From Massospora cicadina (Eukaryota; Entomophthoromycota; Entomophthoromycetes; Entomophthorales; Entomophthoraceae), in NCBI GenBank assembly GCA_022478985.1, contig JAKSZP010010614.1:62001-126000 (forward strand): a stretch of 64,000 nt of DNA, written 5' to 3'. Made by a program: the position numbers and the translations under genes. Positions within the stretch are counted from its first letter, which is position 1. Every line of letters begins with the position of its first letter. Below, piece after piece: positions 22,751-33,489 of this stretch. The notes beneath the pieces were generated by a model. That model was not told where the DNA came from. It saw nothing but the letters and a program-made list of their open reading frames with translations, and made no database searches.

Positions 22751-22799
22751 TGGCTGGGACTGGTTACATACTGGTATCCAAGCTAAAGTGATTTAAAAA

Positions 22800-24415
22800 C
22801 TGGAATTATTTATTCCCAAACCCTCCCTTGCGCAACCTTGTGCTGCTATAGGCCTCACTCCATCGTAAGCCTTCAGTTGGTGAAAGGTGGAGGTACTTGC
22901 AAAATGGCACATCTGTTTACCAACGCCAGTTGGAACGAATAGTGAAGGACTGGTTCCAACACAACTCAATCACCCTCGATGTCCTGCAACTGTACCTCCC
23001 CTTGGCGTGCAGCCCTGAAAACGCCTTCCATTGGTAATGCCTTAGCTTCTAACCACCAATGCATAAGAAAACAGGAACTATAAATTTGTACAACGATGGC
23101 CAACAATACTAGCAATAAGGGCATCAGCATGAACCAAGTTGAGGATTTTAAGACGCGGCTTCATCCTAATAAGTATATAACTGGTTTTAAAGGTGAGACG
23201 CCGACCAAGGCTCAGAAGCCCTCAAACAAAAATACACAGCACTGAAGATTCAAAAAATGAAGAGCCACCATGGAATGTCACTAGCAGTCATTTTTAAATT
23301 CATCCTCTCCTTTATTAATGGCGGATTTTCTGAATGTCAAGCACCAAAGCCATAGCTTAAGGATGCCATCTATGTTCACCTCCAGTTGGTCAAGAAAGAG
23401 GAGTGATTATACCTACTTATGACCATATACCAGGGGCTTGACAAGGTCCTGTCAAGCGGTGATTATAAACACCACTGTGTGCCATAATGCGCCTACATTC
23501 ATATTTTGATCCCAGATAAGCTCAACCACAAAAGACTCCTAAAGGTTGGCGTCAGGTACAAAGAATCCTACCCTCAAACAGAGATGGCACATTATTAAAA
23601 CCAAACAGCTTGGAGAGTTATTTTCTAAAACCTGTCAATGGACCTCAAATGCGAATGTGTCCATGAGGCAATCCAAATGGGCCTGTCATACTATGGTGAG
23701 GTTTGCAAGTTATGTTAATCCAGCAGCGAGTATATTGCCAAATGCATCCGCCCTCACAAAGTGGAATCTCTTTAAAATCTGGATTCTTGGATAAAGGTAA
23801 AATAAAAGCGACCTCCTGGGCTTATCTGCATCCTGGTCCTCAGTTGCATAGCTTACATCAAACAGGAGGATGCAAAGAAGGTGAGCTGGTTCTGCTACCA
23901 GACCGTACATATGATGGCAGTGCCATCATAAAAAAGGAAGTCACCCTACAAATTCAAATACAATCCCGTCACTAGTTTCCTGAAGGTCAGATCAGAACTT
24001 TCCTTCATCCTAAAGCTAAGGAGTGTCTTCCACAAAACCTACGGAGGTCATGAATATGAAACGCCAACAACAAATGCTTGACGCCACTAGCAAGGAGGCA
24101 TGGGAATGTAAGAAGGCGAAGCATTTTGAGGCTGAAGATAGGCCTTTTATCAATCTAAACCTGGAGATGTACAAGATGGATGAGGGAGCAAGTCACAAGA
24201 CTAAAGCACCCCACCTGACCTAGGAGAGTGGTCTGAAAAAGAAAAGGAGCGCTGGAAGAAGGCAGGGCCCAAAAGAACTTGAAAGGCAAAGCCTGCCACA
24301 AAAGCAATAACCAATTCCAAAAACCCCGCTTTTAAGCCTCCCACCGCCAACCCTTTAGCTGGCAATCAGCAAAGTTTGAGTGATCATAAAAAAGGAAAAC
24401 ATACCTGATATACTT
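22800..24415 (+). pseudogene. Probable ORF1 of LINE-L
   Basis: One frame from about 23255 to 24415, interrupted by roughly fifteen stops, reads as a continuous protein. Pieces include MSLAVIFKFILSFINGG, LMTIYQGLDKVLSSGDY, CVHEAIQMGLSYYGEVCKL and FLKVRSELSFILKLRSVF, with a Lys/Pro-rich C-terminus (PAFKPPTANPLAGNQ). It lies about 310 bp upstream of the endonuclease start of an L1-type ORF2 in the same orientation, the normal place for ORF1. The family is not recognised from sequence. The section 22800-23250 is weaker and may be its N-terminal part or leader. Confidence 0.4.
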
Positions 24416-24727
24416 AAAAAAATACCCAGCAGTTTTATAAGGTGCTCAGCTCCCACTGCCACAACAACTAGTTTTATTCCCATCTCTGAATGATCAATCA
24501 AAGTTTATTTATAAATTTAGCGTCCTTAACAAACAGTAAAGAAATGGTGATAGCAACAGAGTTCCCAGCACACAAAATGGCCATCAATATGATATCTGTT
24601 TTAACCAATTGCCCCAATAATTATCTGAAACTCCTCGCCCTAATTTGGCGTCTTTGCCACTAGAGACAAACTTCCATCTGCAACTCCATCCATAATAAAA
24701 AAAGCCCTATACCTGTGAGTTAGGTTT

Positions 24728-24818
24728 TGGGAATGATCATTGCAACCATGAATGCTAGGGGAATGACTATAATTCAGATAAGGGCAAGTAAAATTCATAC
24801 TTAATATCCTACTACAAT
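24728..24818 (+). pseudogene. LINE-L ORF2, endonuclease start (piece 1)
   Basis: The frame starts GMIIATMNARGMTIIQI and continues VKFILNILL. IATxNxRG is the start of apurinic-type endonucleases of L1-like LINEs; the Asn of NxRG is catalytic. The frame is cut at 24818 by a LINE-tail insertion whose target duplication is AATATCCTACTACAAT. It resumes at 38333. The three pieces (here, 38333-38390, 54328-57100) are in the same orientation and in protein order. Confidence 0.6.
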
Positions 24819-24824
24819 CCTCAC

Positions 24825-25385
24825 TGTTAGGGATTCAACTGTGATGACTGAAAATAATCAAAATTGAGATTTGGTGTCTCAGTCTAATGAGATTGTAAAA
24901 ACCCCGTTATAGATATTCAATTCTTGGATAGAACAACAATCAACCCTTTGGAGTTATCAGCCTCCTCTGAAGGATGAGGTTAAGCAATCCAAAGGGGCAA
25001 AACATCCCACAAGAAGGTCGATCTCATCTAAAAAAACCCTATCAGATCTGACCATAACAAGTATAGCAATAATAATCAGCATTATTGTTCGTCAATTAGA
25101 AAAGATCTTACCTCAGTCGAAGCATGAAAATCCTCATGAGAACTACCAAATCTACCCCTATAGTATCCTTTATTTCTAACTAATAAAAGTACCACTATTT
25201 TTGTCTTGCATAGCTCAATTTTGGTCTATTCATCAAAGAATTCTGTATTTCTGATTGGAATCTATTATCGCAACAGAACTAATAACTTTGTTGCTCTTGT
25301 TTCTATCTTTGTTAGAGCCATGGAACTAATAATTTCGTAGCCTTCATAGTGCCTGAACATCAAAAAATCTAACGAAATTTCAATA
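24825..25385 (+). repeat. Gypsy-3 5' LTR
   Basis: 561 bp, alignable over its full length with 37616-38170 (shared ACTGAAAATAATCAAA near the start, AGAGCCATGGAACTAAT near the end). The exact 3' end is set by the CTCAC duplication and does not end in the usual CA, so it may be off by a few bases. Confidence 0.75.
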
Positions 25386-25586
25386 CTGGTCCTCCTTGCC
25401 AGGTCTGCTTCTGAGGCTATCTGATTAAATATACTTTTTTTGATGATGAATATGTCTAGCGAAGAAAGCCTCTCTTCCAAGGAATCAATGAGTATCACCC
25501 AATGGGTACACTCTAACAGGCAGGAGATGCCTTCTACTAATATCAGTAATTTTCAATTTTGAGCTTCTATGGACTTGGCCATCAGC
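25386..25586 (+). other. Gypsy-3 leader and gag start
   Basis: Directly after the LTR comes TGGTCCTCCTTGCCAGG, a possible diverged form of the TGGTGCTCACTACAGGG primer site of the other gypsy copies. A broken Ser/Glu-rich frame follows (SLEERLSSKESMSITQW). It is cut at 25586 by Gypsy-2 and continues at 33490. Confidence 0.45.
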
Positions 25587-26734
25587 TGTTGGGATTTTTG
25601 CCCATATTCCCAGCCTGCTAGATTACCTGGTATCACTAGGGGAAAATTTCCTAAGGCGAAGTGAATTGAAAAACAGTTGGCCCAAGTTTCAGAGGAACTG
25701 TGGGGGATTTTGAGATATTCGACTGGTTGTATCCATTGAGGATCAATCCAGATGAATATTTAAGATCTCATCGGGCGGAGTTGCTGACAAAATAGTGGAA
25801 TCTGATAGTGATTAACTATCAGGTGTTTCAATTTGGGATTGGTCAGGTTTCATCACTGACTGATTGGGAATGAATAGCAAGTTGCAAGGTGAGTGATGCC
25901 GCCTGCAACTAGCAAATCGATCAGTTGGTGAAGTGACCTGCTATGATTGGTAATAAGTCCCATTACCTAAGCATGTCGCTAGCCAATTATGGTTGGTTTT
26001 CTTGGTTTGGGAGGAAAAGGTTAGGGACACATTTTCTGACTCTTTCTGTTTGAGGTCTCGAGGATGTCAAATGACAAAATCCTAGCCAGGATGGGGAATA
26101 CCATCACTGCTGAGATGAGGATGGGTGATTCAATGGCAACGGCTGCCATTTCATTGAAGAGGTGTCCACCAAGGGTTAGACAGCCAAATCCCCTACTATA
26201 TAATTTCCTAGGATTTACTATAATAAAAAACACATTAAAAACATTATTATTACCAAGAGTAGAATATCTACAGTAATATTGTCAATTCAGTGTATATTTA
26301 GACTATCAGCTTCTATTGTGACATTCTATCTCAAGGATATTTTTGCAGAAGGCAATAATTGGAAGACTCTCAGAGAGAAAAGTAAAGATCCGAGCAGGGA
26401 TCTAGATATGAAGGAACTACAATCAGGGATAGCTGCCAGCTGTGTGTTGGGCCAATAGAGACTGTCACCGGAGTATCTTAACAAAACTTGGGTGGATAAG
26501 AGTATAGGGAATAAATCCCTATGAGTATGACTTCAAGATTATTTTAATGAAAAAACTGGCTGAGCTTTGGGCCAAATAATAGTTCAATCTTGACTATGGA
26601 TAGTAGTCTCCATACTATTATCAGTTTATAATACATTCTACACAACGTGACAAGGTGCATGAGGGAATCAAACCTGTGCAGTAAAAATGTTACTGGTTGA
26701 TTGCCAATAATCAACCTAGAGTAAAGTTCTTACA
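25587..26734 (+). repeat. Gypsy-2 5' LTR
   Basis: 1148 bp. It carries the inverted repeat CTGATAGT-GATTA-ACTATCAG (about 25802-25822) at the place where Gypsy-1 has its longer palindrome, and a second inverted motif with arms CAATGGCA / TGCCATTTCATTG around 26131-26158. The end is TTCTTACA, followed by the primer site. Confidence 0.85.
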
Positions 26735-26736
26735 AG

Positions 26737-27554
26737 TTGGTGCTCACTACAGGGTAGTTGAGTAAAAGTCCATTATAATATCATATAAAGAAGATGTTTC
26801 CAATTTTTGAAAGAAGTTACTGAAGGAAGTAACGAAGATAGAACGTGAAGAGGACCACGTTCAGTGGCGTTCACCCAGCTCAGCAGTGGAGCTCCAAGTG
26901 AAGCAAAATGAAGATACTCAAGTTCAGGGAAAAGGACTTGCAGCCTAGACATGAAACTATCTAGAGCTGCAAGGCAACCAGTTCCCCCGGACATCTGCTA
27001 GAGATGAAGAGTAACAACAGGATCAACTCAGGTTGCAATTGGGTCCGCTTTAAATAGACCTGAGGAGTGAGTGTTTAGATGAGGCATTGGATGAAATAAG
27101 AAGCAATCAATCCGGAGAATTGGACTGTCATACCAATTAAGAGATGAAGTCAAAATAGAAAGTGATTGATCCAAGATAGTGGAGGAAATCATTTGACTTG
27201 ATAACACTCAATCACTGATCAGAAGTTGCTGGAGATTAGTTCACTAATTCAGGAGAAATTGGATGAGGCTAACGAGGCCAGAACGACCTGTGTAATTAAG
27301 GATAGCCATGAAGGCTGAAAATCGTTTTCAGGAGAAAAATGAGCTGGAAAATTGGATGAAACTGTTGGCTGATGAGATACGAAGATCCAAAAGCATCAGT
27401 TGCCAAATAAGAGATGAAATTAGGGCCTGTTGGACGAATTTCCAGTCAGGATTAAAGGTCTAATTCAGGAGAATTGCCCAAAGTCAGCAAGTATAGCCTA
27501 TAAGTAAAGACAGCGCTACTAGTCATACTGGGAGAAAGGTCAATACTAATTGGT
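26737..27554 (+). pseudogene. Gypsy-2 primer site and shortened gag
   Basis: TTGGTGCTCACTACAGGG follows the LTR. The next 130 bp jump directly to the C-terminal gag section shared with Gypsy-1 (from AAAATGAAGATACTCAA near 26907), so about 1.1 kb of gag including the capsid block is missing. The rest reads as broken coiled-coil-like peptide. Confidence 0.55.
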
Positions 27555-27800
27555 AGTATTGAGCCTAAAAAAAATAGTTGCAATGTTCCCAGCGGACCTC
27601 TGAACCATTAAATGGTTATGTCCTGAGATTTTGGTCAAGTCCTAGATGAGGACCACTGAACCAAATAGTGGTTAAATCTTAAGAGGATAAGATTTTGAAC
27701 CATGATAACTGGTAGGTTTAAGTACCCAGGACCCAGTTTAGATGAAGGGAAAATAAGGACCTCTGAGCCTTTTTGTAGGTTGCAAGTCCCATTGCAGAAG
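27555..27800 (+). repeat. Stem-loop block 1 of Gypsy-2
   Basis: Three spaced stem-loops: AACCATTAAATGGTT (perfect 7-bp arms), AACCA-AATAG-TGGTT and ACCATGATAACTGGT, spaced about 40-50 bases. The block is repeated after pol (30820-31035) and once in Gypsy-1 (7985-8205). Loops differ while stems stay paired. Function unknown; an RNA structure is a reasonable inference. Confidence 0.6.
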
Positions 27801-27839
27801 AAAAATACAAAAAGTATATAAAATATTAAAAATATTGAT

Positions 27840-28966
27840 TTTATGGTCTATGAGTTTCAGACCAAAGAAATGAGGAGAAATCCTGATGGCCAAATGGAGG
27901 AAATTCCACTCATGATGAGATGAAATTATCAGCTGGTTAACCTAGAGCTTCAACCTATTAGTTGATTAAGAGCAACTTGCTGATCTGTCAGAAGGCCAGA
28001 AAGAGGAGGTGCTTGAATTGTTGAAAAGTATTGGAGAGTATTCGCCCAAAAAATGACTATGATTCAGGATGCACAAAAGATGTGATCACAAGGTCAATAA
28101 TGGGAAAAATCTGCTGATCAGGCCAAATTGAGACAATTCCACAATATTGGGTCTCTTGATGGAATGGGATTACTGGCTGGGGTAGCTGAAAGCATCAGCC
28201 TGTTGGTTGATCAGGAGCAGCTCGCTGATCTGCTGGAAGGCCAGCAGGAGGAGGTGCTCAAACTATTCAAGAAATATTGGGAAGTGTTCGCTCAGGATGA
28301 CCATGATTTGGGATGTGCATGAGATGTAATTCACAAGGTTGACACCATGGAAAATCTACCAATAAGGATGAGATCACTTTAAAGATTAAAAGCCACCAAA
28401 ACGGTAGTGGAGGATGAGATCAGCAAACTAGTGAAGCATGGGCTTCTAGTTCCGTCATCAAGTCACTGGGTGAGTCTGATTCTGATTGTGAAGAAGAAGG
28501 ATGGATCAAATTGGGTGGTGATTGACTACTGGAGGCTGAACAAAATTATAAAGAAGTATTTGTATCCCCTACTTAGGAACAATGATGTGTTAGATTGTTT
28601 AGGAGAAGCAAATTATTTCTTCGCGATGGATATAATCTTGGGATACTGGCAGATTGACTTGCCAGAAGAAGACCAAGAAAATGTGCAATTATTACCACGA
28701 AGGGGCTATATCAACTGATGAGGATGCCCCAGGGTCGTTGCAATGCGCCTGCGACGTTCCAGAGGGCCATAGACACGATACTAAGCAGCTTGAAGTTGTT
28801 GTGTGTCCTGGTATATCTGGATGATATCAATGTGTTCAGTAGAACGTTTACTGATCACTTGCACCACTTGGGAGAAGCTTTTAAGCAACTTTCCGTGGCT
28901 AACCTGAAGATTAAGCCAAGGAAGTGCCACTTCTTCAAGAAAGAGTTGGAATACCTGGGTTCATAA
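27840..28966 (+). pseudogene. Gypsy-2 reverse transcriptase
   Basis: Best-preserved reverse transcriptase of the window. The pre-domain has VLKLFKKYWEVFAQDDHD near 28250-28310. The domain then shows LVPSSSHWVS, LIVKKKDGSNWVVIDYWRLN (about 28480-28545), FFAMDIILGYWQIDL, MPQGRCNAPATFQRAI (28724-28770) and the catalytic LVYLDDINVFSRTF with an intact YLDD (about 28809-28850), followed by HFFKKELEYLG. A frameshift lies near 28715 and a stop near 28320. The domain copies retrotransposon RNA into DNA. The segment 27840-28120 upstream looks like a partial, more decayed duplicate of the pre-domain. Confidence 0.85.
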
Positions 28967-29590
28967 TCAACTCAAGTGGATTTCAGCCGCAAACCCAGAA
29001 GATAGCAACTATAGAGCGTATGGCTGTACCGGAGAGTGTCTGAGACATCCAAGTATTCCTTGGGATGATTGGATACTATAGAAGATTTATTCAGGACTTT
29101 GCCCGAATAGCCAAGCCTTTATTTCATTTATTAAAGGATCTGAAAAAGGATTCATATGGAATGAAGAGCATTAGGACTCCTTTGATGAGTTACGCTGGTA
29201 TTTGATAGCTTTGCCAATTCTGAAATATCCAAATTTTGATTGGGAGTTTATCATTCAAACCAAGCTTTGTTGACAGCGATTGGCACCATACTGAGCCAAG
29301 TAGATGAGCTTGGGGATGAGCATCCGGTGGCATATGCGAGCTGGACACTCTCATCCGCTGAGAGGAACTACACTGTGACTGAGTGGTAATGCCTTATGGT
29401 CATATATGCATGCAAGCAGTTTCAGGTGTACATCCATGGTACGAACTTTATGGTGGTGACAGACCACTCTTTGCTGCGTTGGCTACACAATCTAAGAGAA
29501 CTGGAAGGACAACTAGCACAATGGGCACTTAAGCTACAGGCTTACGATTATGAGATAGTCTACTGAGCAGGGGCTTCTCATCAGAACATG
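28967..29590 (+). pseudogene. Gypsy-2 connection and RNase H
   Basis: Connection part DIQVFLGMIGYYRRFI with FARIAKPLFHLL near 29040-29130. RNase H follows with HPVAYASWTLSSAERNYTV near 29325-29380, VTDHSLLRWLHN near 29455-29490 and the closing SHQNMDDLLRL near 29575-29605, the counterpart of the usual HxNADxLSR. RNase H removes RNA from the RNA-DNA hybrid. Several stops and frame changes. Confidence 0.7.
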
Positions 29591-29599
29591 GATGACTTA

Positions 29600-30840
29600 T
29601 TGCGGTTGCTAATAGTCCAGTTGATATACCCGCAGGTGGATGAGCTACTTTAAAGAATGGGTTAAAGAAGAACTGGGTACAAGCCCTGAGAAATCCAAGG
29701 TGCGCTTCAGAAAACAGATGGAAAACACCAAGACTATGGATGGACAAGTATTCAAGATGATCAATGGGAAACAGCTATTATTCACAAAACCATCAGAAAG
29801 AGCAGCGATAGTACAAGAAGCTCACAAGGTTGTGGCACAGAGGTCTAAGGAAAACAACTGACCATCTTTGCCAGTATTATTACTGGGAATTAACTAACTA
29901 CAATGTTGCGGATCATCTGGCTTGTTTCATGGAGTGCCAGCTGCACAAACCACACAATAATACAACTGGATACCAACTGATCCGCCCTGAATTTGCCTGA
30001 CACACGGTGTCCATTGATTTGATGGGACCACTGATGATGAGCACAGGGGGAGTCAAGTACATCATAGTTTCCATTGACCATCTGATGAGATGGGTCAAAA
30101 CAAAGGCCCTAACCAGAGTAGACGCTACCAGTACTGCGAGATTAATCCTGGATCAAGTGGTATACTGGCATGGATGTCTACAAGTCCTATTGAGTGACAC
30201 TGGGACCAACTTCATGTCTCATGTGATCCCATGGTTAAACAAAATAATGGGGATCCAAGGAGTTGTGTCAGTGCTATACTGGCCTGAGACAAACGGACTG
30301 GTAGAATGGGTAAATGGGACGCTGGCAGTGATGCTAAGGAAGCTAGTCGCAGGGAGAACTTTCTCATGGGGAGCGTACCTGAGTTTAGCGACATTTGCCT
30401 ACAACATTAGTCATCATACGGTGATGGGAAAGATGCCATTTGAATTATTATATGTAAGAAAGGCCGCGTTTCCGCCAATTTATATTCAGTGGTGTAACTA
30501 TGTCAGGGATGAGTACTGAGCAATACTTGAACTGACTGACGAGTATCCTGATCAAAATGCAATTACAAGCATTTGATACAACCTTAAAGAAAAGAATATG
30601 AGCAAAATTGACAGATGGCAAAAACCAACCGGCCTTAGAAGAATATCAAATAGGTGAAAGAGTCACCTATTGTGATACGCATGGTTTTTGATGAAGAAAT
30701 AAATTAAATGTGTTGTGGCCAGTCCATTCAAAGTAATCGCCAAGATGGCGACTAATGCTTACTCCATCAAGAATCTCTTGGATGGAAGAGTTGTAAATTG
30801 AGTCCACGCTAAGTATCTAAAGCATTAGATTGAGGAAAAA
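29600..30840 (+). pseudogene. Gypsy-2 integrase
   Basis: Zinc-binding start with EAHKVVAQRSKEN near 29818-29860 and a decayed Cys pair near CFMECQLH. The core is open from about 30007 to 30519: SIDLMGPL (first Asp), LLSDTGTNF (second Asp, near 30188-30214) and ETNGLVEWVNGTL (catalytic Glu, near 30288-30326), then ATFAYNISHH and PFELLY. The C-terminal tail runs to about 30835 with NAYSIKNLLDGRVVN and AKYLKH. All three catalytic acids of the DDE triad are kept, unusual for this decayed region. Integrase inserts the cDNA in host DNA. Confidence 0.8.
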
Positions 30841-31035
30841 AATAAAAGAGTTCCCTAAGGACCAACGAACCTTTAAGTTGGTCATGTCCTGATGATTAGG
30901 TCAAGTCCAAAAAAGGACCTCTGAACCAATCTAGATGGTTAAGTCTGAAAAAAGTACCTCTGAACCATGGAAAATTGGTAGGTTTAAGTACCCAGGACCC
31001 AGTTTGGGGGAGAAGATGGACCGCTGAACTGAAAC
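30820..31035 (+). repeat. Stem-loop block 2 of Gypsy-2
   Basis: Direct repeat of 27555-27800, placed just after integrase. Stems: ACCAAC / GTTGGT, AACCA-ATCTAGA-TGGTT and ACCATGGAAAATTGGT. The following 100 bases are A-rich in both blocks. Together the blocks bracket pol. Confidence 0.6.
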
Positions 31036-31279
31036 AAGGTATATTCCCATAGTAAAAAAGAAGAATAAAGATAAAAAAATTGATAAATGATATTGGAAAG
31101 AAAAAAATTATAAAACCGCATAGATAAAAATCCAGTATATTTTTATAATTTTTATTTTTATTGATCGTCCTCAGTACAAGGATAATTCTGCCTATTTCAC
31201 TTCTTGGGGGAGGGAGGATGGATCACGGTAGGAATATACAGCCCATCAAAATTTATGTGATCAGACACTTGTGAGGGCG

Positions 31280-32300
31280 AAACCTAATTGAAACCAAGTT
31301 TGTTGAGCGGATGCTGAGCCCTGAGAAAAAGTGACTAGGGGAAGGGAAATTGAGATGTCAGAAGATGCCAATTGCAAAACCCCAGAGCGGGGAGGAAAGC
31401 AGCAATAAAGAAAGAGCAACCAGCATGTTATCTGGAGCATTTATGATGATGTTCAGAGCATCAGTGAAAGGAGCCAAATCCAGGAGGGTTTTAAGTCCAA
31501 CTCTGGAATTGACTTCGGAGGAAGAGTCAGCCAATAGTTGTTCAAAATGATAGCCATCCTGGTTTTGGAGGGATTAGTTACCATTTCCAGTAATTTGATG
31601 AAAGGACTAGCTGCTTGCACCAGACTAGGCGTATGAGTCCTGGAAGGACCATAAAAGAGGTTCCATTGAGCATCCCAACTCATCTGCTGGAAGAGGTGGA
31701 GGTCTGTATCAGACAGACTATTGAGGCGCTGCTGGTAGTGAGATTTGGTTTTTGACATATGAGCTGGACAAGAGGGGGATGTTGGAATTATATAGAAGTT
31801 GACATTATGCACTCTATAACCCATTAGGCTCTAATTTTGGGGAAATTACTCTCAAATTTAATGAGATAAGCTCTCCAAGGGAAGAATTAAAAATGACTTA
31901 TGCCAAGATGTTATGAGCAAAATAACAAGGGTGAATAAGAAATAAGTATTCTTAATTAAGCCACAAAGCAAACATCGATGACAAGAGTCTCCTGTCTAGT
32001 ATGAGGAGAAAATCAGGAAATCAAGGACGCCAGACCAAGAATCCTGAATATGACAGTGGGTCATATACCCTGAATGGGGAAAACTGGATCCCAGGATTAA
32101 TATTGTCATATGTAAATCAATTAGCCCGGCATGACAGAAGGTCATGGGGGACTGCGCTCTGAGAAGGCGGTAGTGAGGAGGAAGAGAAAGAACGCCGTAT
32201 GCTGAAGGTTGTCCCAAGCAGCATTGAGTATTAACAAGTGTACTCCGCTTAGACCAATGAAGTATTTGACCAGGTATCTGAAGCGGTGTTCTCAAGCTCC
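31280..32300 (-). pseudogene. Antisense gene of Gypsy-2 (unknown protein)
   Basis: Counterpart of the antisense gene in Gypsy-1. The open piece 31996-32295 (minus) gives the N-terminal part, and 31453-31780 gives the longest conserved part (MSKTKSHYQQRLNSLSDTD onward). A C-terminal SQGSASAQQTWFQLGFAL lies at 31345-31290. About 480 bp present in Gypsy-1 (8960-9440) are missing here. Between the first two parts lies a stretch ending CCCCCTCTTGTCCAG just before CTCATATGTC (31790-31770), which looks like a 3' splice site on the minus strand. I do not recognise the protein. It is not a shadow of a sense gene, because the sense strand has no conserved frame here. Confidence 0.55.
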
Positions 32301-32327
32301 AGCCCTTTTCTTGCTGGAAATCTAGGC

Positions 32328-32337
32328 AAGAGGGGGG
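32328..32337 (+). other. Gypsy-2 polypurine tract
   Basis: AAGAGGGGGG, three bases before the 3' LTR, at the same position as in Gypsy-1. Confidence 0.75.
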
Positions 32338-32340
32338 ATG

Positions 32341-33489
32341 TGTTGGGATTTTTGCCCATATTCCCAGCCTGCTAGATTACCTGGTATCACTAGGGGAAAA
32401 TTCCCTAAGGCGAAGTAAATTGGAAATCAGTTGGCCCGAGTTTTGGAGGAACTATGTTTGGAGGATTTTGAGATATTTGACTGGTTGTATCCATTGGGGA
32501 TCAATCTGGATGAATACTTAAGATCTCATTGGGCGGGGTTGCCAGCAAAATAGGGGCATCTGATAGTGATTAACTATCAGGTGTACCAATTGGGATTAGT
32601 CAGGTCTCATCACCTTCTGAATGGGAATGAGTAGAGAGTTGCAAGGCGAGTGATGCCGCCTGCAACTAGCAAATCTATCAGTTGGTGAAGTGACCTGTCA
32701 TATTTGGTAATAAGTCTCATTACCTAAGCAGGTCGCTAGCCAATTATGGTTGGTTTGCTTGGATTGAGAGGAAAACGTTAGGGACACGTTTTCCTACTCT
32801 TTCTGTTTGAGGTCTTGAGGATATCCAATGACAAAATCCTAGCCAGGATGGGGAAGACCATCGCTGCTGAGATGAGGATGGGTGATTCAATGGCAACGGC
32901 TGCCATTTCATTGAAGAGGTGTCCACCAAGGGTTAGACAGCCAAATCCCCTACTATATAATTCCCTAGGATTTACTATAATAAAAACATTTTTATGAAAG
33001 GATTATCTACAAAAGTATTATAATCTACAGTTATATCATCTAATTCAATGTATAGTTAGACTATCAGCTTCTATTGTTTTGTTCTATCTCAAGGATATTA
33101 TTGCAGAAGGCAATAATTGGAAGACTCTCAGAGAGAAGAGTAAAGATCTGAGCGGGGATCTAGAGACAAAGGAACCACATTCAGGGATAGCTGCCAGCTG
33201 TGTGTTGGGCCAAGAGAGACTGTCACCGGAGTATCTTAACAAAGATTGGGTGGACAAGAGTATATGTAATGAATCCCTATGAGTATGACTTCAAGATTAA
33301 ATTGGAAATACTGGCTGAGCTTTGGGCCAAATAATAGTTCAATCTTGACTATGGATAGTAGTCTCCATACTATTATCAACTCATAATAAATTCTACACAA
33401 TGTGACAAAGTGCACGAGGAAATTGAACCTGAGTAGTAAAAAGGTTACTGGGTTGACAGCCGATAATCAACCTAGACTAAGTTTTTACA
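32341..33489 (+). repeat. Gypsy-2 3' LTR
   Basis: 1149 bp, closely similar to 25587-26734, more so than the two Gypsy-1 LTRs are to each other by eye, suggesting a later insertion. The inverted repeat CTGATAGT / ACTATCAG is at about 32569-32589. Confidence 0.85.

Larger units (their letters stand above)
25587..33489 (+). mobile_element. Gypsy-2: LTR retrotransposon with pol and antisense gene
   Basis: LTRs at 25587-26734 and 32341-33489 start TGTTGGG and are related to those of Gypsy-1. Inside: primer site (26737), a shortened gag, a stem-loop block (27555-27800), pol with reverse transcriptase, RNase H and integrase (28128-30840), a second stem-loop block (30820-31035), the antisense gene (31280-32300) and a polypurine tract (32328-32337). 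It has lost the capsid part that Gypsy-1 keeps, and no protease is seen. It sits within gag of Gypsy-3. I found no matching target duplication (TCAGC left, AGGTC right). Confidence 0.85.

Noticed and set aside
31775..31800. A second polypurine-tract-like AAGAGGGGGATGTTGG in Gypsy-2, suggesting another LTR start
   Set aside because: The following sequence does not match any LTR. On the minus strand the same bases form a pyrimidine-rich splice-acceptor-like signal of the antisense gene, which explains them better.
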